NCBI GenBank assembly: GCA_942492835.1
Contig: OW818645.1
Coordinates: 62,001 to 126,000, forward strand
Direction of reading: 5' to 3'
Length of the DNA: 64,000 bases
Source: GWB2-37-7 sp942492835
Lineage (GTDB): Bacteria > Bacillota > Clostridia > Lutisporales > Lutisporaceae
This document shows positions 41,635 through 48,512 of the stretch, in pieces. A program made the translations under genes and the position numbers. The notes beneath the pieces were generated by a model. It saw nothing but the letters and a program-made list of their open reading frames with translations, did no database searches and was not told where the DNA came from. Position 1 is the stretch's first letter; each line of letters begins with the position of its first letter.

Positions 41635-43047
41635 CTATATATTACAGGTCATACAATTAGATATCTCTAAAGGATTAGTTTTTATATTAGCAATGTCATA
41701 ATCTTCACAACTGATAATCCCAAGTTTTACTGCTCTCAATATAAGCTGTTCATTTATATTAAATTTCCAGCTTATGCATGGTGATGTAGCAGCCTCACCA
41801 AGAGTATCTTTTGAATGAATAAACTTATATGCACAGGCACCGGCACAAACAGGAAGTATTTTGCAGCTCATACATTCGTCACTCTCAAAAGGAGACCAGT
41901 TAAGCCAATTTTGTAGATTGCTTTGTTCCAAATAATCAGTCTCATATACAGTACCTATTCTTCTTTCAGAAATAGAGACAGTATCCCAGCATTTATGTAT
42001 ATCGCCGTTTGGAATAATAACAAAACCTCTAGGACGGATTGCGGCACATGTACCTTTAAAGCGTGGTGGATATGGCAAATTTACTAATCCATAGTTAAAG
42101 GCTTTGTTATACAATTCTGCTTCAAGCAGTCCATATTCTGATTTTGTCATACTTGATTCTGCTATGTTATGACATCCTGATGTAACAGCTTCTATAGGTG
42201 CAAAATATATTTTTAGATTATTCTTTCTACTTAAGCCTTCTGTGTTAAGGTTTTCTATTAACTCCTCAATTCCTGTGTTATTTCGATAATCTATATTTAC
42301 TCGTATAATTACAGAAATAGGAACAATATCTATGAACTCTTTTATGTTATTTACTATATGATCAAAAGTAGGAGCACCTGACAGCAGGGTTCGTCTGGTA
42401 TCATGGTAATCCTTTGCTCCGTCAAGTGTAATTTGTATAAGATTAACTTTTGCTGCCAAAAGCAGTTTTGCTGCATTTAGGTCTAGCAGATAACCGTTTG
42501 TAACAATCATTGCATCATACTTTATTTTATTAGAGTCACAGATTTTTATTATTCGCTTTGAAAGCGTTTCAATTATAGAAAGTTTTATAAGAGGCTCTCC
42601 TCCGTACCATGCAACATGAAGTCTTTTAATTTTTGATGTTGATTTCTCTATAAGTGCTATGATTGCATCCTGTATTTCTTGGCTCATCTCTTCGTTTGGC
42701 TTATCTTTTCCCTGAAAGCAGTAATCACAGCCAAAGTTACATGCCATTGTGGGAGCTATTGTCAATATCATAGAGCTTCTGTCATATCTGTGCATTCTGT
42801 ATTCTTTCTCTAGCGCAAATAATTCGTCATAGTCTTCTTTTACAATATACCCGCCCAATAATAGTTGTTTTACTATTTCATCTGATTCATCAATACTTTC
42901 CTCTTTAATTATATTTTGATATTTAAATGTGTCCTCTTCATCCCACAAAGCGAGATTACCCTTAAGTGAATTATAAGCAAGCATTCTGTTGCTTTTCAAA
43001 GGTATTAGAATATTATAATGTGAACTTGTGTATTTAGTGCAATTCAT
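41635..43047 (-). CDS. Radical SAM/SPASM peptide maturase (CcpM-like)
   Basis: 470 residues with start ATG after AAGGAGGAAGCAAA. An N-terminal region of about 90 residues is followed by the radical SAM core: ILTIAPTMACNFGCDYCFQGKDKP, with C103-x3-C107-x2-C110, and LHVAWYGGEPLIKLSIIETL. The SPASM domain near the C-terminus (HKCWDTVSISERRIGTVY; DECMSCKILPVCAGACAYKF; SPCISWKFNINE) would bind two further 4Fe-4S clusters. The last residues add one more CxxC (NCMTCNI). Proteins of this kind make sulfur-to-carbon thioether or other crosslinks in peptides. It resembles clostridial maturases of cysteine-rich peptides. It is first in the unit with the repeat protein and a B12 radical-SAM enzyme. Confidence 0.88.
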   Translation of the reverse strand: MNCTKYTSSHYNILIPLKSNRMLAYNSLKGNLALWDEEDTFKYQNIIKEESIDESDEIVKQLLLGGYIVKEDYDELFALEKEYRMHRYDRSSMILTIAPTMACNFGCDYCFQGKDKPNEEMSQEIQDAIIALIEKSTSKIKRLHVAWYGGEPLIKLSIIETLSKRIIKICDSNKIKYDAMIVTNGYLLDLNAAKLLLAAKVNLIQITLDGAKDYHDTRRTLLSGAPTFDHIVNNIKEFIDIVPISVIIRVNIDYRNNTGIEELIENLNTEGLSRKNNLKIYFAPIEAVTSGCHNIAESSMTKSEYGLLEAELYNKAFNYGLVNLPYPPRFKGTCAAIRPRGFVIIPNGDIHKCWDTVSISERRIGTVYETDYLEQSNLQNWLNWSPFESDECMSCKILPVCAGACAYKFIHSKDTLGEAATSPCISWKFNINEQLILRAVKLGIISCEDYDIANIKTNPLEISNCMTCNI

Positions 43048-43358
43048 TTTGCTTCCTCCTTGTCTTTATTTAAAGTATTTATATATTACTTGTAAGCTTG
43101 TTTAATATAGAGTAATTTAGTTTCAACAACACTTCTTTCTACATTTTAATACATAATTCTTCTTATTTTTATATTTTAATTGATCATTTATGTCTAATTA
43201 TGCTCATAATACAAAGTATTATATCATATTTTCTAAAATATGTATTTAATTATTACTTATACGCTAATCTACAGCAATATAATTATAACTTGAGGCCTCT
43301 TGGTCCCGAACCAAGCGTCCTAACAAAATTGCATAAAAAAAGCAGATATTTCTGCTTT
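43048..43358. other. Region upstream of the radical-SAM unit
   Basis: 311 bases with no gene. It contains the terminator of the annealing-like gene (43335-43361) and a 24-base piece of tRNA-Pro (43294-43317). The promoter of the radical-SAM unit should lie in this region; I could not fix it with confidence. Confidence 0.55.
43294..43317 (-). repeat. 24-base copy of the tRNA-Pro anticodon arm
   Basis: The minus strand reads CGCTTGGTTCGGGACCAAGA followed by GGCC, identical to bases 45876-45899 of the intact tRNA-Pro on the plus strand. The bases on both sides differ. Twenty-four identical bases covering a complete anticodon stem-loop are not chance. It may be an attachment-site remnant or part of the leader RNA of the radical-SAM unit. 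Confidence 0.8.
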
Positions 43359-43361
43359 TTA
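43335..43361 (-). terminator. Terminator of the annealing-like gene
   Basis: On the minus strand AAAAAGCAGA pairs with TCTGCTTTTT, followed by more T. It overlaps the stop codon of the gene ending at 43359. Confidence 0.85.
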
Positions 43362-44000
43362 ATGTGCTTCCTTACTGTTTATTACTTCTTTTTCTTTAAG
43401 TAAATTTATAATTTCACTAGCATCTTTCTTTGTAAGATCTTTGCTGTAATTTTTACCTGTTCTGTCTTGCATTGTTTTTCTTAATTCATCATTAGTCATA
43501 TTTATGCTTTGAGCAAGAGAGAAAATCGCATTTAGCTGCGTTTTTGTTGCATTCACGGCTATCTGCTTTTGTTCGTCAGTATCCTCCTTTTGATCTTCTG
43601 CACCCTTATCTAGCTCTCTTATATCCTTTATTTCCTCTTTATCTTCATTTACAGCTTTAGTATTTTTTATCTCGTTAACTTCTTCAAAGCCTGTAAATTC
43701 TACACCATAGCCTGCAAATCTTAAAGCTCTTGCTATTGCCCTAGTTTCTGCAAGCTCAAGTATTGCATTGGCTAATACTTTATCTCGCTTTGTAGATGCG
43801 TTTCCTAATCCTGCGAAGGTACCCTTCTCAGTTTTTACGTGAGCGTGTACCACTGTAGAATCCTCGTTATAATAAAGTACACTTGACTCTATAGACAAAA
43901 GCTTGTTTTCTTCATGAGCTAATCTTAGTCGTCCGCCAACAACAGGATATATTTTTCCTTGCACTTTCACAAGCTCTTCATTTTTAAAATTATTTAGCAT
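43359..44000 (-). CDS. Single-strand annealing-like protein (ERF/Rad52-type), tentative
   Basis: 213 residues with start ATG after GAGGAGGTATTTCT. The N-terminal half has GRLRLAHEENKLLSIESSVLYYN, FAGLGNASTKRDKVLANAIL and LAETRAIARALRFAGYGVEFTGFEE. The last resembles the 'E-T-R-A-I-A-R-A-L-x-x-A-G-Y-G' motif common in phage ERF/Sak annealing proteins and clostridial relatives. An acidic linker (DKEEIKDIRELDKGAEDQKED) leads to a C-terminal helical piece (QLNAIFSLAQSINMTNDELRKTMQDRTGKNYSKDLTKKDASEIINLL) that is often attached to such proteins. It lacks phage neighbours here. Family assignment by motif memory only. Confidence 0.5.
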   Translation of the reverse strand: MLNNFKNEELVKVQGKIYPVVGGRLRLAHEENKLLSIESSVLYYNEDSTVVHAHVKTEKGTFAGLGNASTKRDKVLANAILELAETRAIARALRFAGYGVEFTGFEEVNEIKNTKAVNEDKEEIKDIRELDKGAEDQKEDTDEQKQIAVNATKTQLNAIFSLAQSINMTNDELRKTMQDRTGKNYSKDLTKKDASEIINLLKEKEVINSKEAH

Positions 44001-44063
44001 AGAAATACCTCCTCATAGTTATTTTTTCGCATAGAAGGCATTGTATGCAGTTCTAAAGAACAA

Positions 44064-44113
44064 AAAAGCCATGTATTTAATGATAAACTTACCAAAAATA
44101 CGTGGCTTTTGAA
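44064..44113 (-). terminator. Terminator of the beta-CASP nuclease gene
   Basis: AAAAGCCA pairs with TGGCTTTT with an AT-rich centre; it lies just beyond the stop of the minus-strand gene at 44122. The T-tract on the minus strand supports the call. Confidence 0.65.
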
Positions 44114-44121
44114 TTTCTTAT

Positions 44122-45735
44122 TTATTTAATCTGCGTTTTTATTTTTTTTACTGCGCTTGATAGTTCATCAATATAGAAATATAATTTATCACCTTGTAAG
44201 CTTTCGTCTTCTTTCAAAGACTCTTGTAATTTATCTAAGACTTCTTCAAAACTAAATCGTAAATCATCAATATTCTTTTGTAATGCATTAACTGATGCAA
44301 AGCTTCTTTCCTTAACAATGTTGCTTTCCTTAGTTGCTGAAAGTTCAATTGTTTGACCCATTTTAGGTATTTCGTTTGATATCTGGAATTTCTCTGTTAT
44401 TAGTTTTGAAAACTCTGCTATTGCATCCTCTTCACCATGGGTTAGGAATATTTTTTTAGGTTTATTCTTAAAGTTCTCAAGCCAGTCTAGAAGACCTTGT
44501 TGATCAGCATGACCAGAAAAACCTAGTATAGAATATATATTACTTTGAATATTTATTTCCTCACCAAGAATCTTTAAGGTTTTTACACCTTCTATTATCT
44601 TTCTTCCCAAGGATTCTTTTGCTTGATATCCCACAAATACTACACTGCACTCCTTGCGCCATAGATTATGTTTTAGATGATGCTTTATCCTTCCAGCATC
44701 ACACATACCACTAGCCGATATTATTATACAGCTTTGCTTTTCAAAATTTATTTCCTTAGATTCATCAGCAGTCTCAGTAAAAATTAAATTAGGAAACTCA
44801 AAAGGATCGTCTCCTGAGTTAATCATGTCATTAGTTGCTTGGTTTAAGTAAGTTGAATTATTTTTAAATATCCTGGTAGCATTTATTGCTAATGGACTAT
44901 CAACAAATACAGGAATATTTTTTAGTTTAGAGGCTTTTGCTTCTTTAAGCATATTAAGTTCAAATAATATTTCTTGTGTACGCTCTATAGCAAAGGATGG
45001 AATAACGATATTTCCTCCCTTTTCAGCTGTTTCAAGTATTATATCAAGTAAATGTAAGGCTTTGTTTTTTGTGTCTTTATGAAGCCTATTGCCATAAGTG
45101 GACTCCATAACTACATAATCTGCATCCTCTATTATTGCGGGAAAATCCAAAAGAGGTGAGTTCTTACTGCCTAAATCCCCTGAAAAAACGAGCTTAAGCT
45201 TTCCCGCCTGCTCTCTAACCCATATTTCAAGTATAGCTGAGCCTAAAATATGTCCTGCATTTTGGAAACGGATTGTTATATCTTCATTTATATCAAATAT
45301 ATGATTGTATTCTACGCCTTCAAAAAATTTCAAGGATTCTTCTGCATCTTTAGCAGTATATAAAGGCTCTACCAAAGCTTTGCCTGCTCTTTGACGTTTT
45401 CTGTTTTGCCATTCTGTCTCAGTCTCTTGTATAAAAGCACTATCTGGAAGCATTATGCCACATAAATCCTTAGTAGCATTAGTAGTGATTACTCTGCCCT
45501 TGAATCCTCTTTTAACTAGCTGAGGTATTCTGCCGCTATGATCTATATGTGCATGTGTCAACAATAAGTAATCTATATCTGCTGGGTTAAATGTAAAATC
45601 ATTGTGGTTTAATTCCTCAGCTTTACTACCGCCTTGAAACATACCACAATCTATCATAAGTTTAATTTCTCCAATTTCGCACAAGTAACATGAACCTGTA
45701 ACAGTTTCTGCTGCACCTAAAAAACTTATTCTCAT
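44122..45735 (-). CDS. Metallo-beta-lactamase/beta-CASP RNA nuclease-like protein
   Basis: 537 residues with start ATG after GAGGTAGTAT. Zinc motifs: LLLTHAHIDHSG, HILGSAILEI and FSGDLGSKNSPLL. The beta-CASP part is IVIPSFAIERTQEILFEL, VFVDSPLAI, CIIISASGMCDAGRIKHHL and GFSGHADQQGLLDWL. The RMMBL part is PKKIFLTHGEEDA. This group resembles the cleavage/polyadenylation factor-like RNA nucleases of bacteria and archaea. A C-terminal coiled region of about 70 residues is extra. It probably processes RNA; direct substrates are unknown. A separate gene from RNase J types, which lack this layout. Confidence 0.88.
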   Translation of the reverse strand: MRISFLGAAETVTGSCYLCEIGEIKLMIDCGMFQGGSKAEELNHNDFTFNPADIDYLLLTHAHIDHSGRIPQLVKRGFKGRVITTNATKDLCGIMLPDSAFIQETETEWQNRKRQRAGKALVEPLYTAKDAEESLKFFEGVEYNHIFDINEDITIRFQNAGHILGSAILEIWVREQAGKLKLVFSGDLGSKNSPLLDFPAIIEDADYVVMESTYGNRLHKDTKNKALHLLDIILETAEKGGNIVIPSFAIERTQEILFELNMLKEAKASKLKNIPVFVDSPLAINATRIFKNNSTYLNQATNDMINSGDDPFEFPNLIFTETADESKEINFEKQSCIIISASGMCDAGRIKHHLKHNLWRKECSVVFVGYQAKESLGRKIIEGVKTLKILGEEINIQSNIYSILGFSGHADQQGLLDWLENFKNKPKKIFLTHGEEDAIAEFSKLITEKFQISNEIPKMGQTIELSATKESNIVKERSFASVNALQKNIDDLRFSFEEVLDKLQESLKEDESLQGDKLYFYIDELSSAVKKIKTQIK

Positions 45736-45807
45736 ATACTACCTCCATAATATTTTCAATAATAGTATATAATTCGACATGGTAACATAAACTTCCTTTT
45801 ATAACTA

Positions 45808-45836
45808 TTGACATTTTATTGTATTACGCGTATATT
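45808..45836 (+). promoter_or_regulatory. Promoter of tRNA-Pro
   Basis: TTGACA (45808-45813), 17 bases, TATATT (45831-45836), with the tRNA starting 15 bases later. A strong, consensus-like promoter. Confidence 0.85.
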
Positions 45837-45850
45837 ATTATTGTATTATG

Positions 45851-45927
45851 CGGGGCATAGCGCAGCTTGGTAGCGCGCTTGGTTCGGGACCAAGAGGCCG
45901 CAGGTTCAAATCCTGTTGCCCCGACCA
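45851..45927 (+). tRNA. tRNA-Pro(CGG)
   Basis: 77 bases with encoded CCA. The acceptor stem CGGGGCA pairs with TGCCCCG. The D arm, the anticodon stem CTTGG/CCAAG with loop TTCGGGA (anticodon CGG) and the T loop GGTTCAAATCC are complete. It reads CCG. A 24-base copy of its anticodon arm lies inverted at 43294-43317. Its CCA end touches the stop codon of the convergent cotS-like gene. Confidence 0.95.
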
Positions 45928-46998
45928 TCAATTCAACCTGATATTATAGAACATCATAAAGTTTTGAACGAATTCAACCTTGCATTTCTGCAAGTCTATT
46001 ATTTTTTTCAGTTTATTTTGATAATCCTCCTCAGTCCAATCCTTCTTATTTATATATCGTTTTTTACCAAACTTCCAAAATTTATGAGGGAAAGTCAGCA
46101 TAGCTAGCAGTGGGTAAAGCTCGTCTTCTGATATAGGTCTAACACTATCATATGCATCTATAATACGTCTGCATATATCAAAATCCCATTTAAATTTATG
46201 TTTACATATAATACGTCTAATAAGCTTTCCTAAATCGCTCATAGGGCAATCTAGCTGTGAAGATTCTAAGTCAACAAGATAAAGCTTTCCTGTTTTATCT
46301 CTTAAAATATTTTGATAATAGAAGCTATCATGACATATGAAATTTTCTCTTTCTGCTGCTTCAAAAGCACGCTTTGATTCCTCTGTGTCTAATAACCGCA
46401 TAGCAAAGTTTGCTTCATCCATAAATATATGTAGATTATTCTTATATAATAAATCAAAACCTGTAAATTTAGACTTTGATTTTCCTTTAATTTTTCCTGC
46501 AAATTTTTGTACAGTTTCATAATGTGTATTAAATATCTCTCTCCATTTATTATGTTTGTTTCTAATCTTTATATTCTCAGGTATTTCAAGATTTTTTGCT
46601 TTGTTGTGAAATTCAGCCAGAAGTCTTGAACAATCTAAAATATCATCAATATTTTTAAAATCTACTTCATTACTATCTATCCACTCTGTAATATAAAAGC
46701 TAGACTTCTTATTCTTAATCAAATATTTATTATCATTAGTAAATTCATAATGCGCTAAATTGTCAAAGCCTTTCTCTCTCAAAGCTGTAGACAAAAAATA
46801 GCTTTTATGAGCTCTTTTATATCCCCGTCCAAGCATTTTCAGAAAATAAGTCTTTTCATCTGTTGAAATTTTATATGCACTTCTAATCTTTTCTATTGTT
46901 TTAAATTCTAATTCATAATTCTCAAGTACTTTTTTTATCAATTCTTGTTCTTTTTCTTTAATATCTAATGAATATGTGTAATGCAAAGATTCTCCCAT
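45928..46998 (-). CDS. CotS-family spore coat kinase-like protein
   Basis: 356 residues with start ATG after GAGGTGATTAATT. Aminoglycoside-phosphotransferase fold: YKISTDEKTYFLKML, SSFYITEWIDS (hinge), catalytic loop region NFICHDSFYYQNILRD and metal-binding LYLVDLESSQLDCPMSDLGKLI. This order is typical of CotS/YutH-type coat proteins of spore formers. RSAYKI replaces the usual GxxN nucleotide loop. In Bacillus these proteins are part of the coat or act in its assembly; kinase activity is not certain. It ends flush against tRNA-Pro. Confidence 0.85.
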   Translation of the reverse strand: MGESLHYTYSLDIKEKEQELIKKVLENYELEFKTIEKIRSAYKISTDEKTYFLKMLGRGYKRAHKSYFLSTALREKGFDNLAHYEFTNDNKYLIKNKKSSFYITEWIDSNEVDFKNIDDILDCSRLLAEFHNKAKNLEIPENIKIRNKHNKWREIFNTHYETVQKFAGKIKGKSKSKFTGFDLLYKNNLHIFMDEANFAMRLLDTEESKRAFEAAERENFICHDSFYYQNILRDKTGKLYLVDLESSQLDCPMSDLGKLIRRIICKHKFKWDFDICRRIIDAYDSVRPISEDELYPLLAMLTFPHKFWKFGKKRYINKKDWTEEDYQNKLKKIIDLQKCKVEFVQNFMMFYNIRLN

Positions 46999-47083
46999 AA
47001 TTAATCACCTCATATAATTTACTATTATATTATATTGGTGATAACGCATATATATTTAACAAAAATTAAATTTTAATATTATG

Positions 47084-47112
47084 TTGACAAATCTTACAAA
47101 ACATTGTATACT
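47084..47112 (+). promoter_or_regulatory. Promoter of the tRNA pair
   Basis: TTGACA (47084-47089), 17 bases, TATACT (47107-47112), with the first tRNA starting 18 bases later. Confidence 0.88.
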
Positions 47113-47130
47113 TAATTTCGTTGCTGCAAT

Positions 47131-47207
47131 GGGCCTTTAGCTCAGTTGGTTAGAGCAACCGGCTCATAACCGGTTGGTCCGGGGTTCGAGTCCCTGAAGG
47201 CCCACCA
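47131..47207 (+). tRNA. tRNA with CAT anticodon (Ile2 or elongator Met)
   Basis: 77 bases with encoded CCA. Acceptor stem GGGCCTT/AAGGCCC, loop CTCATAA with anticodon CAT, and a complete T arm. The loop form CTCATAA and the stem resemble the tRNA-Ile that receives lysidine at C34, but a methionine identity cannot be excluded by eye. Confidence 0.92.
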
Positions 47208-47224
47208 TTTACAATTTTGAATAT

Positions 47225-47300
<76 letters not shown>

Positions 47301-47303
47301 TTT

Positions 47304-47330
47304 AAACACATATTGATGTGTTTTTTTTAT
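47304..47330 (+). terminator. Terminator of the tRNA pair
   Basis: AACACAT pairs with ATGTGTT, followed by TTTTTTT, directly after tRNA-Phe. Confidence 0.85.
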
Positions 47331-47342
47331 ACAAAAAATTAC

Positions 47343-47372
47343 CCTGTTTATTAATATAAACAGGGCTTTGTT
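47343..47372 (-). terminator. Terminator of cheR
   Basis: CCCTGTTTAT pairs with ATAAACAGGG across a short AT loop. On the minus strand TAATTTTTTG follows. It lies just beyond the cheR stop codon. Confidence 0.8.
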
Positions 47373-47383
47373 TTTATATAATA

Positions 47384-48163
47384 CTAACTTTCACTTCGCC
47401 TATAAAAAAATGTCTTAATGGACTCCATCTTATAGTTCTGAGGCGATATTATCTGCTCTGTACTACCAACAAATAACACTCCATTTGGACTTAGTGCTTC
47501 TCTAAAGCAATTGTATATATCAGATTTTGCTTCCTCTGTAAAATAAATCATTACATTTCTACAAACTATTAAATCACAGTTTTCTATATATTTATCTTTT
47601 AAAAGATTATGCTTCCTAAATTCTACACAATTTTGTACCACATCCTTTATCTTATAGTTTTCCCCTTCCTTATCAAAATATTTTGTTGCTGCACCTTTTG
47701 GAAGACTATCCAAGCTTTTAGGAACATATATTCCACATTTTGCTTTAGCTACAGCTCCATCATCTATATCAGTGGCTAAAATTTTTATACTGCTAAGCTC
47801 CATAAATTTAGACATTGCCATAACTAAAGAATAAGGCTCTTCTCCTGTTGAACATGCAGCACTCCAAATCTTTATATTTTTCTTTTCCTTTAGAAGATTT
47901 GGTATTATATCCTGTTCTAGTACTTCCCATTGTGCTGGGTTTCTATAAAATTCTGATACGTTTATTGTTAGATAGTTTATAAATTCTTTATAAAGCTTGG
48001 CATCTTGGGTCAAGACTTTGAAATACTCATTATAGTCATCATAATTATTTCGCTTTATTAAGGAGTCAATTCGTCTTTTCATTTGTCTTTCTTTGTAGCA
48101 AGAAAGATCAATGCCTGTTAGCTTTAATATTTTCTGCTTAAAATCTTCATAATTTATTAACAT
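47384..48163 (-). CDS. cheR: CheR-type chemotaxis protein methyltransferase
   Basis: 259 residues with start ATG after AAGGGGATTATATT. N-terminal helical domain: FKQKILKLTGIDLSCYKERQMKRRID. Methyltransferase domain: INVSEFYRNPAQWEVL, KIWSAACSTGEEPYSLVMAM (SAM motif), ILATDIDDGAVAKAK, CDLIVCRNVMIYFTEEAK and LFVGSTEQI. It transfers methyl groups to glutamates of chemoreceptors. No other chemotaxis gene is next to it, as is common for CheR in clostridia. Confidence 0.95.
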   Translation of the reverse strand: MLINYEDFKQKILKLTGIDLSCYKERQMKRRIDSLIKRNNYDDYNEYFKVLTQDAKLYKEFINYLTINVSEFYRNPAQWEVLEQDIIPNLLKEKKNIKIWSAACSTGEEPYSLVMAMSKFMELSSIKILATDIDDGAVAKAKCGIYVPKSLDSLPKGAATKYFDKEGENYKIKDVVQNCVEFRKHNLLKDKYIENCDLIVCRNVMIYFTEEAKSDIYNCFREALSPNGVLFVGSTEQIISPQNYKMESIKTFFYRRSES

Positions 48164-48512
48164 AATATAATCCCCTTACAAAAATAATTTTGTATTTTAC
48201 TCATTTTAACACATAAAAAGAATAAAAAAAAGTCGTGATATTGGGTAATATCACGAAAATAGAATGTAAAGGGGGTCTCAATGTATTTTGTGAGGTCATT
48301 ATATATTGTTGTCAAAATAAAAAGATTTATACATTCTAAAATAAATTTATTTTTTTAGACTTATATAGAATGCAAAAATTAAAATACAAGAAAATATACG
48401 ATCTATTTTCTTGTATTTTATTCAAATCTATAAAATTAGTTCATTCTATAAAAAGCAAAATAAATATCGCACTATTTTATAAATGTAAATTATTTAGTGC
48501 GATATATTTATA
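48164..48512. other. Hairpin-rich region between cheR and ispH-S1
   Basis: 349 bases with no gene but three strong inverted repeats: 48233-48242/48247-48256 (minus-strand T-tract follows, terminator-like), 48381-48396/48404-48419 (16 bp, perfect) and 48464-48474/48495-48505. The last sits next to the ispH-S1 stop and probably terminates it. Confidence 0.75.
48464..48505 (-). terminator. Probable terminator of ispH-S1
   Basis: ATATCGCACTA (48464-48474) pairs with TAGTGCGATAT (48495-48505). On the minus strand a T-rich stretch follows. A similar sequence follows mutL at 31703-31752. Confidence 0.6.

Noticed and set aside
43294..43317. T-box riboswitch upstream of the radical-SAM unit
   Set aside because: The sequence copies the tRNA anticodon arm itself instead of being complementary to it, and there is no T-box antiterminator motif.
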